The notes: generated from the sequence alone by a model not told the origin. Positions 10,510 through 19,625 are shown, numbered from the stretch's first letter. The stretch is DNA of 64,000 nt from Phytoactinopolyspora mesophila (GCF_010122465.1 NZ_WLZY01000001.1:434001-498000), one strand, 5' to 3'. Translations and numbers: made by a program.

Positions 10510-11418
10510 ATGAGCACCGTCGACGATGCACTACAACACCACAACCGAGAGGCGAACAACACCAAGTACGACCTCGGTGATTTCACGGTGGAGGTCGCCA
10601 CCCCGGAGGAGTGGAAGGTGGTGACCGAGTGGGGCAACGGTGAGCACTGGAACATCGGCTTCCGCGACCCCGAGTGTTTCTTCGCCATCGACCCCGGCGG
10701 GTTCTTTCTCGGCAAAGCCGGCGGACGTCCCGTTTCCGCGGTGTCGCTGGTCAACTACGACGACTCCTACGCCGTATGGGGTCACTATCTGGTGGCGCCG
10801 GGGGAGCGGGGCAAGGGCTACGGCATCGGCGTGTGCAAGGTCGCCAGCCGGCATTCCGGGAATCGCACCACCGCCGGTGACGCCATGCCGGAACAGGTAC
10901 AGAACTACAGCAAGGACGGCTCCCAGCCGATCCACAAGACCGTCCATTGGTATGGCGACCTCGCCCGGACCGGCTCGCAGCACGAGCAGGTGGTCCCGAT
11001 AACAGCCGCGCACCTGGACGCCGTCGCCGACTACGACGCGGAGTCCTTTCCAGCCCGGCGCGGTCCTTTCCTGGAGAAATGGCTCTTCGCCGAGGGACAC
11101 CGCGCGCTGGTGTATCTGAGCGACGACGGCGTGGCGGGTTACGGTGTCATCCGCCCGGCGCCGGTGGGACACCGCATCGGGCCGCTGACCGCGGACACCC
11201 CTGAGATCGCACATGCCCTGCTCGAATCCCTGACCGCCGAGCTGCCCGCCGGTGAAACCATGTCCGTCTTCGCCCCCGATCTTCAGCCGGCTACGGCGGG
11301 CCTACTCACCGATCTCGGCCTGGCTGAGCACTTCCACGTCGTGCGGATGTGGCGAGGTCCCCGCCCGGATCTTCGCACCGAACGGGTCTACGCCATCAGC
11401 AGCCTGGAGGTGGGCTGA
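10510..11418 (+). CDS. Two-domain GNAT acetyltransferase-like protein
   Basis: 302 residues with an N-terminal GNAT fold (SAVSLVNYDDSYAVWG then VAPGERGKGYGIGVCKVA, the acetyl-CoA loop Q/RxxGxG/A) and a C-terminal half resembling the Acetyltransf_18/YitH type (DAESFPARRGPFLEKW, VAGYGVIRPAPVGHRIGPL). It may acylate an amine or hydroxyl of the pathway product, or give self-resistance. It starts 32 bp after the dehydrogenase gene with AGGAAAGGAC upstream and overlaps the globin gene by 1 bp. The substrate is unknown. Confidence 0.8.
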   Translation: MSTVDDALQHHNREANNTKYDLGDFTVEVATPEEWKVVTEWGNGEHWNIGFRDPECFFAIDPGGFFLGKAGGRPVSAVSLVNYDDSYAVWGHYLVAPGERGKGYGIGVCKVASRHSGNRTTAGDAMPEQVQNYSKDGSQPIHKTVHWYGDLARTGSQHEQVVPITAAHLDAVADYDAESFPARRGPFLEKWLFAEGHRALVYLSDDGVAGYGVIRPAPVGHRIGPLTADTPEIAHALLESLTAELPAGETMSVFAPDLQPATAGLLTDLGLAEHFHVVRMWRGPRPDLRTERVYAISSLEVG

Positions 11419-11882
11419 TGGAGGAGAAAACCCCGACCCTCTACGAGTGGGCCGGCGGCGCCGAGGCGCTGGACCGGTTGATGACCGAGTTCTACCGGAC
11501 CGTGCGCGCCGACGATCTCCTTGCGCCCCTGTTCGCCCGGATGTCCGACGACCACCCGCACCACGTCGCCTTGTGGTTCGGCGAGGTGTTCGGTGGTCCG
11601 CCGGCGTACTCCGAGCAACGCGGCGGGTTCAAAGCGATGCGGGCCCGGCATGTCAACAGGGCGATCAAACCCGAGCAGCGCGCCCGCTGGGTGCAGTTGA
11701 TGATGCAAGCCGCCGACACCGTCGGGCTTCCCGACGACGCGGAGTTCCGGTCCGCCTTCGCCGCCTATGTCGAGTGGGGTTCGCGACGGGCGATGAGCAA
11801 CTCCCAGCCCGGAGCCACCCTCAGTCGCCGAACCACGATGCCGTACTGGGGCTGGGGCGAAGCCCCGCCGGGATTCGACTGA
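11418..11882 (+). CDS. Truncated haemoglobin (group II-like)
   Basis: Small haem globin, 154 residues, starting at the ATG that overlaps the previous stop (TGATG). The trHb pattern is clear: EWAGGAEAL, EFYRTVRADDLLAPLF with the B-helix FY pair (25-26), FGEVFGGPPAYSE, and ARHVNRAI with His78 as the expected proximal haem ligand, then RARWVQLM. A free globin inside a biosynthetic operon suggests oxygen or NO handling, or haem-based catalysis, during product tailoring. A general stress role is less likely, because it is embedded between overlapping pathway genes. Confidence 0.9.
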   Translation: MEEKTPTLYEWAGGAEALDRLMTEFYRTVRADDLLAPLFARMSDDHPHHVALWFGEVFGGPPAYSEQRGGFKAMRARHVNRAIKPEQRARWVQLMMQAADTVGLPDDAEFRSAFAAYVEWGSRRAMSNSQPGATLSRRTTMPYWGWGEAPPGFD

Positions 11883-11894
11883 GAGGGATCGAAC

Positions 11895-12974
11895 ATGAAC
11901 AACGACGACGTCACCGGTGCGGCCGGGACTCAGCCTGGTCCGAGTGAAGCGGACCATGCATGGCGACTGTGGCAGCTCAGCGACTTGACCACACCGTGGG
12001 CGCTGCGGGTGGTGGTGACGCTGGGCGTGGCCGATCTGCTCGTCGACGGTCCGGTCGACGCGGCGCTATTGGCGAAGCGGACCGGAGCCGATTCCGGCGC
12101 GCTGGCCAGGCTGTTGCGGCATCTGGCCGCCCGCGGCGTCTTCTTCGAGGTGGCCCCGGGCCTGTTCGAATTGAACGACGCCGCGCGCTGCCTGCGCGCG
12201 GGACACCCATCCCGGATGCACGAGTGGCTGTCCATGGACGGCGCGGCCGGGCGGATGGACCAGGCCTATGCTCAGCTGCTGAGTTCGGTGCGTACCGGCG
12301 GCGCGGCGTACGCGGAGATGCACGGGCGCTCCTTCTACGACGACCTCGAAGCGGACCCCGAGTTGCATCGCTCGTTCGACGAACTGATGAGCCAGGACTC
12401 CGTGGACTACGGCTCGATGGTCGACCACCTGGACTGGTCCGGCGTGCGGCACGTCGTCGACGTCGGCGGCGGCCAGGGTGAGCTGCTGGTCTACCTGCTG
12501 GCCCGCCATCCCCACCTGCGGGGCAGCCTGTTCGAACTGGCCGGCACCGCCGAGCAGGCACCAGCCCTGCTGGCCACCAACGGCGTCTCCGACCGCTGCG
12601 AGGTGGTCACCGGCAGCTTCTTCGACGAGGTGCGCCCAAGCGGCGCAGACACCTACCTGCTCGCATCCGTGCTGCACAACTGGAACGACTCCGACGCCAC
12701 TGAGATCCTGCGCCGCACGGCACAGGCAGCAGGCCCGGGCGGGCGGATCGTGGTGTTCGAAGGATGTGTGGACGACACCACCGACCAGTCCTGGGCAACG
12801 CACCTCGATCTGAAGATGCTGGTGCTCCTGGGCGGCCGCGAACGCACCGCCGAGGAGTTCCAGGACCTGGCCCGGGACGCCGGCCTGAGCGTCGCCGGCG
12901 TCACCCGCACATCCCGCGGCCCGTTCGCGCTGCCCTTCGCGGTGATGGAACTCGTCGTCGATGACCACAGCTGA
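11895..12974 (+). CDS. SAM-dependent O-methyltransferase
   Basis: 359 residues, of the plant-type/antibiotic O-methyltransferase family (Methyltransf_2). An N-terminal winged-helix dimerisation region (about 25-110) precedes the SAM site VVDVGGGQGELLVYL (about 180) and LLASVLHNWNDSDATEILRR (about 254), the active-site region. GAGAGGGATCGAAC is the ribosome site. It may methylate a phenolic or other hydroxyl on the product; the second methyltransferase at 18669 is a shorter paralogue-like protein. The stop overlaps the next ATG by 14 bp. Confidence 0.9.
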   Translation: MNNDDVTGAAGTQPGPSEADHAWRLWQLSDLTTPWALRVVVTLGVADLLVDGPVDAALLAKRTGADSGALARLLRHLAARGVFFEVAPGLFELNDAARCLRAGHPSRMHEWLSMDGAAGRMDQAYAQLLSSVRTGGAAYAEMHGRSFYDDLEADPELHRSFDELMSQDSVDYGSMVDHLDWSGVRHVVDVGGGQGELLVYLLARHPHLRGSLFELAGTAEQAPALLATNGVSDRCEVVTGSFFDEVRPSGADTYLLASVLHNWNDSDATEILRRTAQAAGPGGRIVVFEGCVDDTTDQSWATHLDLKMLVLLGGRERTAEEFQDLARDAGLSVAGVTRTSRGPFALPFAVMELVVDDHS

Positions 12975-14247
12975 CCCGCGCCGGGGAGGGGAGCCTCTCC
13001 AAGCTGCGGCGGGCGGTTTGATTGGCGACCCGGCGGAGGAAGCACGCCGGAGCCGGGGAGCAGGGTCTCTCCAAGCTGCGGCAGACGAGGGAGGACCCAG
13101 GAGACCCCGGGAGATGGAGTCTCTCCGAGCTGCGGCGGGCGCGAGCGATGAGGAGGCACCACGGAGCCGGGGAGGGGAGTCTCTCCATGGTGTGGTGGGC
13201 ATCAGCGAGCGAGGAACGAGCGAGTCTGCTGGGCAAGGAGAGACTCCCCTCCCCGGCCCTCGGGCCGGGGGAACCAATAGGCGCGTCGTCACAGTCAGCC
13301 TGGGCTACTTGGTGACCCTCCTCGTCCTCCTCGTGCTGAACTTCGCCTTACCCCGCGCCATGCCGGGGGACCCGCTGAGCGCTCAACTGGCTGCCGGCTC
13401 GCCGAGCTACATCCACGACCCGGAACTACAGCAGGCGGTGCGCGACTTCTACGGGCTCGACGAGCCGCTGACCGGGCAGTTTCGCACGTACATCACCGGA
13501 GTCGCCACTGGCGATCTCGGCGTTTCGGTGCGCTACCAGCGTCCGGTGAGCGACATGCTGGTCGAGCGGCTGCCGCGCACGGTATTGCTGGTTGGCACGG
13601 CGCTTGTTCTCGGTACCGCCGCCGGGGTTGCCGCGGGGGCGGTGGCGGGCTGGCGTCGTGGTGGGCGCTTCGATTCGGTGGCGCTCGCGGTGGTGACGGT
13701 GGTGCGCAGCGTGCCGGTGTTCTTCCTTGCCAGCGCCGCCTGCTATGTCCTTGCCGTCCAGCTCGGCTGGTTCCCGGTATCGGGGTCCGGGACCCGGTTC
13801 GCGGCGTTCGGTCCGGCTGAGCGCGTCGTCGATGTGTTGTGGCATCTGGCGCTGCCGGCGAGTGTGCTGGTGGTGTATCACGCCGCGGCGCAGTTCCTGG
13901 TGATGCGCGCCGGCATGGTGACGCAGCTGGGTGCGGACCATCTGCTGACCGCTCGGGCCAAAGGCTTGCCGGAGCGGGTGGTGCGCCGCCGCCACGCCGC
14001 CCGCAACGCGATGTTGCCGGTGATCGGGCTGCTCGGAGTGCAGGCCGGTGTCGCGATCACGGGTGCTGTCCTGGTCGAGACCGTCTTTCGCTACGACGGC
14101 ATCGGTTCGCTACTGGTCGATGCGATCAGCCACCGGGACTATCCGCTCATCCAGGGCTGTTTCCTCCTGCTCACCTGCCTGGTGCTGGTGGCGAGCTTCG
14201 TCGCCGACCTGGTGACGGCGCGCATCGACCCACGGACGGCACAGTGA
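12961..14247 (+). CDS. ABC importer permease, DppB/NikB/CntB type, with repeat-bearing N-terminus
   Basis: Inner-membrane permease of the peptide/nickel/opine family. The conserved part starts near residue 104 (VVTVSLGYLVTLLVLLVLNF) and has several membrane segments, the PGDPL motif and the cytoplasmic EAA-like loop around LTARAKGLPERVVRRRHAARNA. The first about 100 residues are hydrophilic, rich in Gly, Ala, Arg and Glu, and encoded by four imperfect repeats. I kept the ATG at 12961 because it overlaps the methyltransferase stop and the frame is open. The true start may lie downstream of the repeats, although no good ATG/GTG with a ribosome site is obvious there. Confidence 0.85.
   Translation: MTTADPRRGGEPLQAAAGGLIGDPAEEARRSRGAGSLQAAADEGGPRRPREMESLRAAAGASDEEAPRSRGGESLHGVVGISERGTSESAGQGETPLPGPRAGGTNRRVVTVSLGYLVTLLVLLVLNFALPRAMPGDPLSAQLAAGSPSYIHDPELQQAVRDFYGLDEPLTGQFRTYITGVATGDLGVSVRYQRPVSDMLVERLPRTVLLVGTALVLGTAAGVAAGAVAGWRRGGRFDSVALAVVTVVRSVPVFFLASAACYVLAVQLGWFPVSGSGTRFAAFGPAERVVDVLWHLALPASVLVVYHAAAQFLVMRAGMVTQLGADHLLTARAKGLPERVVRRRHAARNAMLPVIGLLGVQAGVAITGAVLVETVFRYDGIGSLLVDAISHRDYPLIQGCFLLLTCLVLVASFVADLVTARIDPRTAQ
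12981..13256. repeat. Four imperfect direct repeats plus one inverted copy
   Basis: Units begin with CCGGGGAG-like sequence at 12981, 13053, 13107 and 13167 and share the core GTCTCTCCAAGCTGCGG. The spacings of 72, 54 and 60 bp are all multiples of 6, so the reading frame is kept. A perfect inverted copy of the fourth unit's first 20 bases (13167-13186) lies at 13237-13256. The block sits between the methyltransferase stop and the conserved part of the permease. It reads like an invading intergenic repeat rather than normal coding sequence. Confidence 0.8.
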
Positions 14248-15155
14248 GTTTTCGTCGCACGGATTCGGTCACCGGCGTCCCAGGCGCTGAGGTCGCCGGC
14301 ATTGGCGGCGCCGCCACCGGGGTGTCTCGCAGCGCCGGGTTCCGGCTGCGGGTGGCCGGCGCGGTGCTGCTCGGGCTCTTGATCCTGGTCGCCGTGCTGG
14401 CGCCGTGGCTGGCGCCCTACGATCCGGACGTCCCGGCGGGCATGTCGTTCGATGCACCGTCGGCACAGCATCTGCTGGGCACCAACAACATCGGCCAGGA
14501 TGTGCTCTCGCGGGTCATCTGGGGGACACGGACATCGCTGCCGACCGCCGCCGCCGTGACCGCCATCGCGGTCTTTCTCGGCATCGTGGTGGGCGCCGTC
14601 GCCGGGCTGGCCGGTGGCGTGGCCGATCTGGTGTGTATGCGAATCGTGGACGTGCTGATCGCGCTGCCGCGGCTGCCGCTGCTGATCCTGGTCGGTGTGC
14701 TGGCCGGTGCCACCCGGGTGAGTGTGGTGCTCGCCCTGGGGCTGCTGGCCTGGGCGCCGATCGCGCGGGTGCTACGCAACCAGACGTTGAGCCTGCGCAG
14801 GTGCGGCTTCATTGAGGCTGCCCGAGGCTTCGGTGCCGGCGGGGCATACCTGATCCGGCGGCATGTCGCCGCGGCGCTGGGACCGGTGGTGATCGCCCAG
14901 GCGATGGCCGTGGCGAGTAGCGCGTTGCTGCTGGAGACCGGCCTGGCGTTCCTGGGCGTGGCCGACTCCAACGCGGTCTCGTGGGGGCTGGACATCAATC
15001 GGGCGCTTGCCGAGCCAGGTGTCTATTTCTCTTCCGCGTGGCTGTGGTGGGTGCTGCCCACCGGGATGGCCATCGTGACGTGCGTCGGCGCATTCATCGT
15101 GCTGGGTATCGGGATGGAGCCGCTGGCGAACCGGCGGGTGGAGGTGCGACGGTGA
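14244..15155 (+). CDS. ABC importer permease, DppC/NikC/CntC type
   Basis: Second membrane subunit of the importer, 303 residues. The GTG start at 14244 overlaps the previous stop by 4 bp (GTGA). The N-terminal membrane segment VLLGLLILVAVLAPWLAPYDPD is followed by the family motif HLLGTNNIGQDVLSRVIWGTR, several more membrane segments, and IEAARGFGAGGAYLIRRHVA, the loop that contacts the ATPase. The protein works with the permease before it and the fused ATPase after it. Confidence 0.93.
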   Translation: MSFRRTDSVTGVPGAEVAGIGGAATGVSRSAGFRLRVAGAVLLGLLILVAVLAPWLAPYDPDVPAGMSFDAPSAQHLLGTNNIGQDVLSRVIWGTRTSLPTAAAVTAIAVFLGIVVGAVAGLAGGVADLVCMRIVDVLIALPRLPLLILVGVLAGATRVSVVLALGLLAWAPIARVLRNQTLSLRRCGFIEAARGFGAGGAYLIRRHVAAALGPVVIAQAMAVASSALLLETGLAFLGVADSNAVSWGLDINRALAEPGVYFSSAWLWWVLPTGMAIVTCVGAFIVLGIGMEPLANRRVEVRR

Positions 15156-16969
15156 CCGCGTTGCTACAGGTGCGTGACCTGCGGGTGGGGTTCGGCGGCG
15201 GTGTGCGGGCACTGGCTGGCGTCGACCTGGATGTGGACCGTGGCGAGTCGGTGGCTGTGGTGGGGGAGAGCGGAGCCGGCAAATCCACGCTCGCCTTGGC
15301 GCTGACGGGTCTCAGCGACGCACCGGTGATCAGCGGCAGCATCTGCCTGGACGGCGACGAGCTGGTGGGCGCGCCGGCTGATCGGTGGCGCCTGATGCGC
15401 GGAGACCGGATCGGCCTCGCCGTGCAGGGTTCACCTCTCAATCCGGTGCTCACGCTCTTCGACCAGATCGCCGAACCGCTGCGGGAACGGCGTGGACTTC
15501 GTCGCCGCGAATGCGACGAGCGGGTGCATGCACTGCTGGAGGAGGTTCAGCTCGGGCCGGAGGTCCTCGACCGTTATCCGCACGAGGTCTCGGGCGGGCA
15601 ACGCCGGCGCGCGGCACTGGCGATGGCCCTGGCGCTGGACCCGGACCTGCTTGTCCTGGACGAACCCACCGGAGGTCTCGACACCGTTACCGCCGCTCAG
15701 CTCAGCGCCGCGATCAGCGGGCTAGTGCGTGAGCGCGGCATCGGGCTGGTGATGATCACGCATGCGTTGTCCGAGGCCGCCCGGCTGGCTGACCGGACCC
15801 TTGTGCTGTACGCCGGGCAGACGCTTGAAACCGGCCCCAGCCGGTTCGTCCTCGGCGACCCGCGCCATCCCTACACCCGTGATCTCGTCGCCGCGTATCC
15901 GGTCATGAGCACGACGCGTGACCTGCGCCCCATCCGTGGAACGGCACCTGACCCGCGTGCGTTGCCGGCGGGTTGCCCGTTCCATCCCCGCTGCGCGCAG
16001 GCGGTCGAACAGTGCCGCGATACCCCGGTTTCACTCGCGAGTCCGGCGGGGGTGCCGGAGCTGGCGCTTCGCCGGGTCGCCTGCCACCTCGGCGGTGTCG
16101 TCACAGTGCTGGAGGCACGCGGGGTGAGCAAGACGTTCGGGTCGCGCAGAGCCAAGACCGGTCTGCGTGAGGCGTCGCTGGAGCTGCGCAGCGGTGAGGC
16201 GGTGGGTGTCGTCGGCCGCTCCGGAAGCGGAAAGTCCACGCTGGCGCGGATCCTGGCCGGTCACCTCCGGTCCGAGACCGGCGAGCTCTACCTGCACGGG
16301 CAACCCTTCAATCAGGGGCGCCGGCGCGAGGACCGGCTGCTGCGTAGCCAGGTGCAGCTCATCCAGCAGGACCCGTGGGAGGCGTTGTCGCCGCGGATGA
16401 CGGTGGCCGAGCTGCTCGCCGAGCCGCTGGTCCTGCAAGGCCGCGAACATGAGGCCGCTGAAGAGCTACCGCTGGCGCTGCGCAGCGTCGGGCTGCCCGG
16501 TTCGGCCGGGATGCTCGGGTCCCGCACCCACCAGATCTCCGGAGGGCAACTGCAACGGCTGTGTGTGGCCCGCGCACTGCTGGCCAGGCCATGCGTCATC
16601 GTCGCCGACGAGCCGACCAGCATGCTCGACCCCTCCGAGCAGGCGCGGCTGCTGCTGACGCTGCGGGAACGCCAGAGCGAGCTCGGCCTCGCACTGGTGC
16701 TGGTTTCGCACGACATGGCCCTGGTGCGCAAGGCCACCGACCGTCTGCTCGTCATCGACGACGGGCGGGTGGTCGAGCACGGACAGACGGAAACCGTGTG
16801 CCATTCGCCCCGGACCGACACCGCCAAGCGGCTCATCATGGCCGCTCCGTCCTTGCCCATCACCCACAACACTCACGACACGCAGCACAGACGCGACACG
16901 TTCGACACCGACCATATCGACCACACCGGCCGGATCAGCCCGGCCGGAGAAAGACAGGCACACCGATGA
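15152..16969 (+). CDS. Fused double ABC ATPase (DppD-DppF type) with His-rich tail
   Basis: Energises the importer. 605 residues, GTG start overlapping the previous stop by 4 bp. The first ATPase (about 1-255) has GESGAGKST and VSGGQ. The Oligo_HPY region (about 265-310) has CPFHPRC plus two more cysteines, a pattern that binds an Fe-S cluster in related ATPases. The second ATPase (about 320-570) has GRSGSGKST, ISGGQ and VADEPTSMLD. After the second domain comes an unusual tail of about 35 residues rich in His, Asp and Thr (THNTHDTQHRR, DTDHIDHTGR). That tail could bind metal ions and is not part of the family core. Confidence 0.95.
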   Translation: MTALLQVRDLRVGFGGGVRALAGVDLDVDRGESVAVVGESGAGKSTLALALTGLSDAPVISGSICLDGDELVGAPADRWRLMRGDRIGLAVQGSPLNPVLTLFDQIAEPLRERRGLRRRECDERVHALLEEVQLGPEVLDRYPHEVSGGQRRRAALAMALALDPDLLVLDEPTGGLDTVTAAQLSAAISGLVRERGIGLVMITHALSEAARLADRTLVLYAGQTLETGPSRFVLGDPRHPYTRDLVAAYPVMSTTRDLRPIRGTAPDPRALPAGCPFHPRCAQAVEQCRDTPVSLASPAGVPELALRRVACHLGGVVTVLEARGVSKTFGSRRAKTGLREASLELRSGEAVGVVGRSGSGKSTLARILAGHLRSETGELYLHGQPFNQGRRREDRLLRSQVQLIQQDPWEALSPRMTVAELLAEPLVLQGREHEAAEELPLALRSVGLPGSAGMLGSRTHQISGGQLQRLCVARALLARPCVIVADEPTSMLDPSEQARLLLTLRERQSELGLALVLVSHDMALVRKATDRLLVIDDGRVVEHGQTETVCHSPRTDTAKRLIMAAPSLPITHNTHDTQHRRDTFDTDHIDHTGRISPAGERQAHR

Positions 16970-18672
16970 TCACCCGCCGTACGTTCCTAGGCGCCGGCCT
17001 CGGCATGGCTTCGGCCGCCTACCTCACCGCATGCGGCACAACGACCGAGTCGACCGGACCTTCGGGGGAGACCGAGGCGCCCAGCCCGGCCGGATCGCCG
17101 CAGCCGCCGGCGCAGGGACCGATCGAGATCAGGCTCCCTGGTAACGACGTCAACTTCCCCTCGCCGTTCTCCTACGGTGGCGGGATCGGCTACATCCAGG
17201 CCGCGTACACCTACGACACGCTGATGTGGAAAGACGGCACCGGTGCCTACATTCCGTGGCTGGCAACCGGCTTCGACCGCTCGGACGACGGGCTGAGCTA
17301 CACCTTCCAGCTGCGCGAGGGGGTGACGTGGTCGGACGACGAGCCATTCACGGCTGAGGATGTCGCGTTCACCTTCGACTACCTGGAGGAGCACCGCGCC
17401 CAGCTGGCGCCTACGGTGATCACGACTCCCACCCCGGAGAACATCGAGAGTGTGTCGGCCATCGACACCCATGTCGTCGAGTTCCGGCTGCGCGAGCCGG
17501 ACTGGACGTTTGAGCAGTTCACCGGTGCCGGGGGTGTCTTCATCATGCCCAAGCACGTGTGGTCGGGCATCGACGAACCGGGTGCCCAGAACGACCCCGA
17601 ACTGCTCGTCGGCACCGGCCCCTACCGGCTGGAATCGATGGACCTCGGAGCCGGGGCGTATCTCTATGTCGCCCGTGAGGACTATTTCCTGGGCAACCCG
17701 CTGATCCAGCGTATCGAGCATGTTCCCGTCGGCGACCCGCTGAACGCGCTGCTGGCCGGCGACATCCACCAGGCGGGCGGCGTCGGACCTGGGACGGGCC
17801 TGCGCCCGCAGGCGGTGGAGCCATTCGAGAACAGTGACGAATTCCGCGTGATGGACGCGCCTGCCGGCCACACCGTGACGGCCCTGTATTGGAACATCGA
17901 AGCCGGGGGCGCGCTGGCTGACCCGCGTTTCCGGCAGGCGTGCGCGTATGCGATCGACCGTCAGGACCTGGTCGACAGACTCTTCGACGGCCATGGCGCG
18001 CCGGGCAATCCCGGGCTGATCCCACCGGGCAACCCGTTCCACACCGACGTCGAGCAGTACGGTTACGACGTCGCCCGCGCGGAGGAGCTCCTCGACGAGG
18101 CCGGCTACGAGCGTCCAGGGCCGGATCAGGTCCGTGAGGGCCCGGATGGCCCGCTGAGCTTCGAACTGCTCATCAGCAGCGCCCAGCCTGAACCGCCGGT
18201 GCAACTCGTCGTCGCGGCCCTGGCCGAGATCGGCGTGGAGGCGACTCCGGTCACGGTTGACCTGCCGACATTCGGCGAGCGCCGCAACGCCGGTCAGACC
18301 GAGCTGTCGATCAACACCTTCGGCGGCACCAACACCGACGAGCAGCCGGACGGCATGGGCAAGGTCTACGCGTCGACGTCGCGCTCGCTGCAACGGGCCC
18401 AGGGCTACTCCAATGGCGAGGTGGATGAGCTCATCGCCGAGCAGCGTCGCGCCCTCGACGAGGACGAACGCACCCGCATCGCGCACCAGATACAGGAGGC
18501 GGTGGCTGCCGACCTGCCGTTGCTTCCGCTGTTCTACCCGCCGCTGACCACTATCGTGCGCACCGATCCGTTCGACGGCTGGTTCGACACCCCGGGTGGC
18601 GTCGGCGGTCTGGTGCCTCACGTGAACAACAAGCTGGCGTTCGTCACGGGCTCCTCGGAGGCTCCGGCATGA
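16966..18672 (+). CDS. Solute-binding lipoprotein of family 5 (DppA/NikA/CntA type)
   Basis: Extracellular capture protein of the importer, 568 residues. The ATG at 16966 overlaps the ATPase stop (ATGA). The signal TRRTFLGAG is twin-arginine-like and ends in the lipobox LTAC, so it is probably a Tat-exported lipoprotein. The SBP_bac_5 core follows, with WLATGFDRSDDGLSYTFQLREGVTWSDDEPFTAEDV. Family members bind peptides, nickel chelates or opine metallophores. Its place in a locus with an NRPS points to uptake of the metal-loaded product. Confidence 0.93.
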   Translation: MITRRTFLGAGLGMASAAYLTACGTTTESTGPSGETEAPSPAGSPQPPAQGPIEIRLPGNDVNFPSPFSYGGGIGYIQAAYTYDTLMWKDGTGAYIPWLATGFDRSDDGLSYTFQLREGVTWSDDEPFTAEDVAFTFDYLEEHRAQLAPTVITTPTPENIESVSAIDTHVVEFRLREPDWTFEQFTGAGGVFIMPKHVWSGIDEPGAQNDPELLVGTGPYRLESMDLGAGAYLYVAREDYFLGNPLIQRIEHVPVGDPLNALLAGDIHQAGGVGPGTGLRPQAVEPFENSDEFRVMDAPAGHTVTALYWNIEAGGALADPRFRQACAYAIDRQDLVDRLFDGHGAPGNPGLIPPGNPFHTDVEQYGYDVARAEELLDEAGYERPGPDQVREGPDGPLSFELLISSAQPEPPVQLVVAALAEIGVEATPVTVDLPTFGERRNAGQTELSINTFGGTNTDEQPDGMGKVYASTSRSLQRAQGYSNGEVDELIAEQRRALDEDERTRIAHQIQEAVAADLPLLPLFYPPLTTIVRTDPFDGWFDTPGGVGGLVPHVNNKLAFVTGSSEAPA

Positions 18673-19625
18673 GCACCGGCGTGAATACCCGGCACCTGAC
18701 GGCGCTAGCGCCGCCGGGGGAGCTCGTCGACTGGCGGCTCGCGCTTTCCTACGAGGCGGTGGCTGGCGCCGGCGTACTGGATGCGCTGCCCGGGACATCC
18801 GCGCAACTCGCGGAGAAGTGCGGGCTGGACGAGTTGGCCCTGCGGGCACTGCTGGAGGTGCTCGTGGCGTGGGAACTGCTGGTTGTGGACGATGCGGGAC
18901 GCTACACCGGCGGGCCCGCCGAACTCGGTGCACAGGAGTCGGCGGCCTTGGCGCAGCACGGAGTGTGGATCCGTCGCTGGGCGGCGCTGGCCGGGCCTCG
19001 GCTGCGCGAGCGCACGGCGCAGTCGCCCTTGGCGCCGGAACGTCCACCGACGGCAGTGGGCCTGGCGCTGCTGAAGGAGGCCAGCCGGCTTGGCGTCGGC
19101 GAGGTCGTGGACGTGTGTATGAGTACCTTGCCTGGAGCCGGCCGGGTGCTCGATCTCGGTGGCGGGCACGGCGCCTACGCTCTGGAGTTGCGGCGCCGAG
19201 GCTGCATGGTGACCATGCAGGATCTGCCCGGGGTGATTGAGATCGCCAGCGGCGACGGTGCCCTGCCCGCGGCCGGCGTGGAGCTCGTGGCGGCGGACAT
19301 GTTCGAGCGACTGGCGCCTGGACCGTTCGACCTCGTGTTGTGCGCGACCGTGACGAACATGTTCGATGCGCAGAAGAACCGGGACCTGCTGAAGCGGATC
19401 CGCTCGGTGCTTGCTCCGGGAGGTGCGCTGGCGATCGTCAGCTATCTGCGGGACCACGGCCCGGTGGGTGCGGTGTTCGGTGTCCAGATGCTGGTGGCCA
19501 CGCCCGGCGGGGATGCCCATGGCGAAGCCGACTACCGCCAGTGGCTGACCGAAGCCGGGTACGGCGACGTCGAGGTTGCCGACATCGAGACCCCGCCGCT
19601 GAGCGTTGTCGTCGCCCGCTACTGA
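18669..19625 (+). CDS. SAM-dependent methyltransferase (O-methyltransferase-like)
   Basis: 318 residues; ATGA overlap with the binding-protein gene makes it the last gene of the operon. The SAM motif is VLDLGGGHGAYALEL (about 160), followed by DLVLCATVTNMFD and LAPGGALAIVSYLRD. The N-terminal region (about 20-100) looks like the winged-helix dimerisation domain of the same family as the 11895 protein. It probably carries out a second methylation of the product. Its end overlaps the convergent flavoprotein gene by 7 bp. Confidence 0.88.
   Translation: MSTGVNTRHLTALAPPGELVDWRLALSYEAVAGAGVLDALPGTSAQLAEKCGLDELALRALLEVLVAWELLVVDDAGRYTGGPAELGAQESAALAQHGVWIRRWAALAGPRLRERTAQSPLAPERPPTAVGLALLKEASRLGVGEVVDVCMSTLPGAGRVLDLGGGHGAYALELRRRGCMVTMQDLPGVIEIASGDGALPAAGVELVAADMFERLAPGPFDLVLCATVTNMFDAQKNRDLLKRIRSVLAPGGALAIVSYLRDHGPVGAVFGVQMLVATPGGDAHGEADYRQWLTEAGYGDVEVADIETPPLSVVVARY

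Noticed and set aside
12981-13256. Repeat block considered as a CRISPR array
   Set aside because: Only four diverged units with unequal spacing that stay in one reading frame, no unique spacers of uniform length and no cas genes.
16987-19047. 686-codon minus-strand frame opposite the binding-protein and methyltransferase genes
   Set aside because: Arg/Ala/Pro-rich antisense product with no motif; the plus strand carries clear lipoprotein and SAM motifs with overlapping starts.
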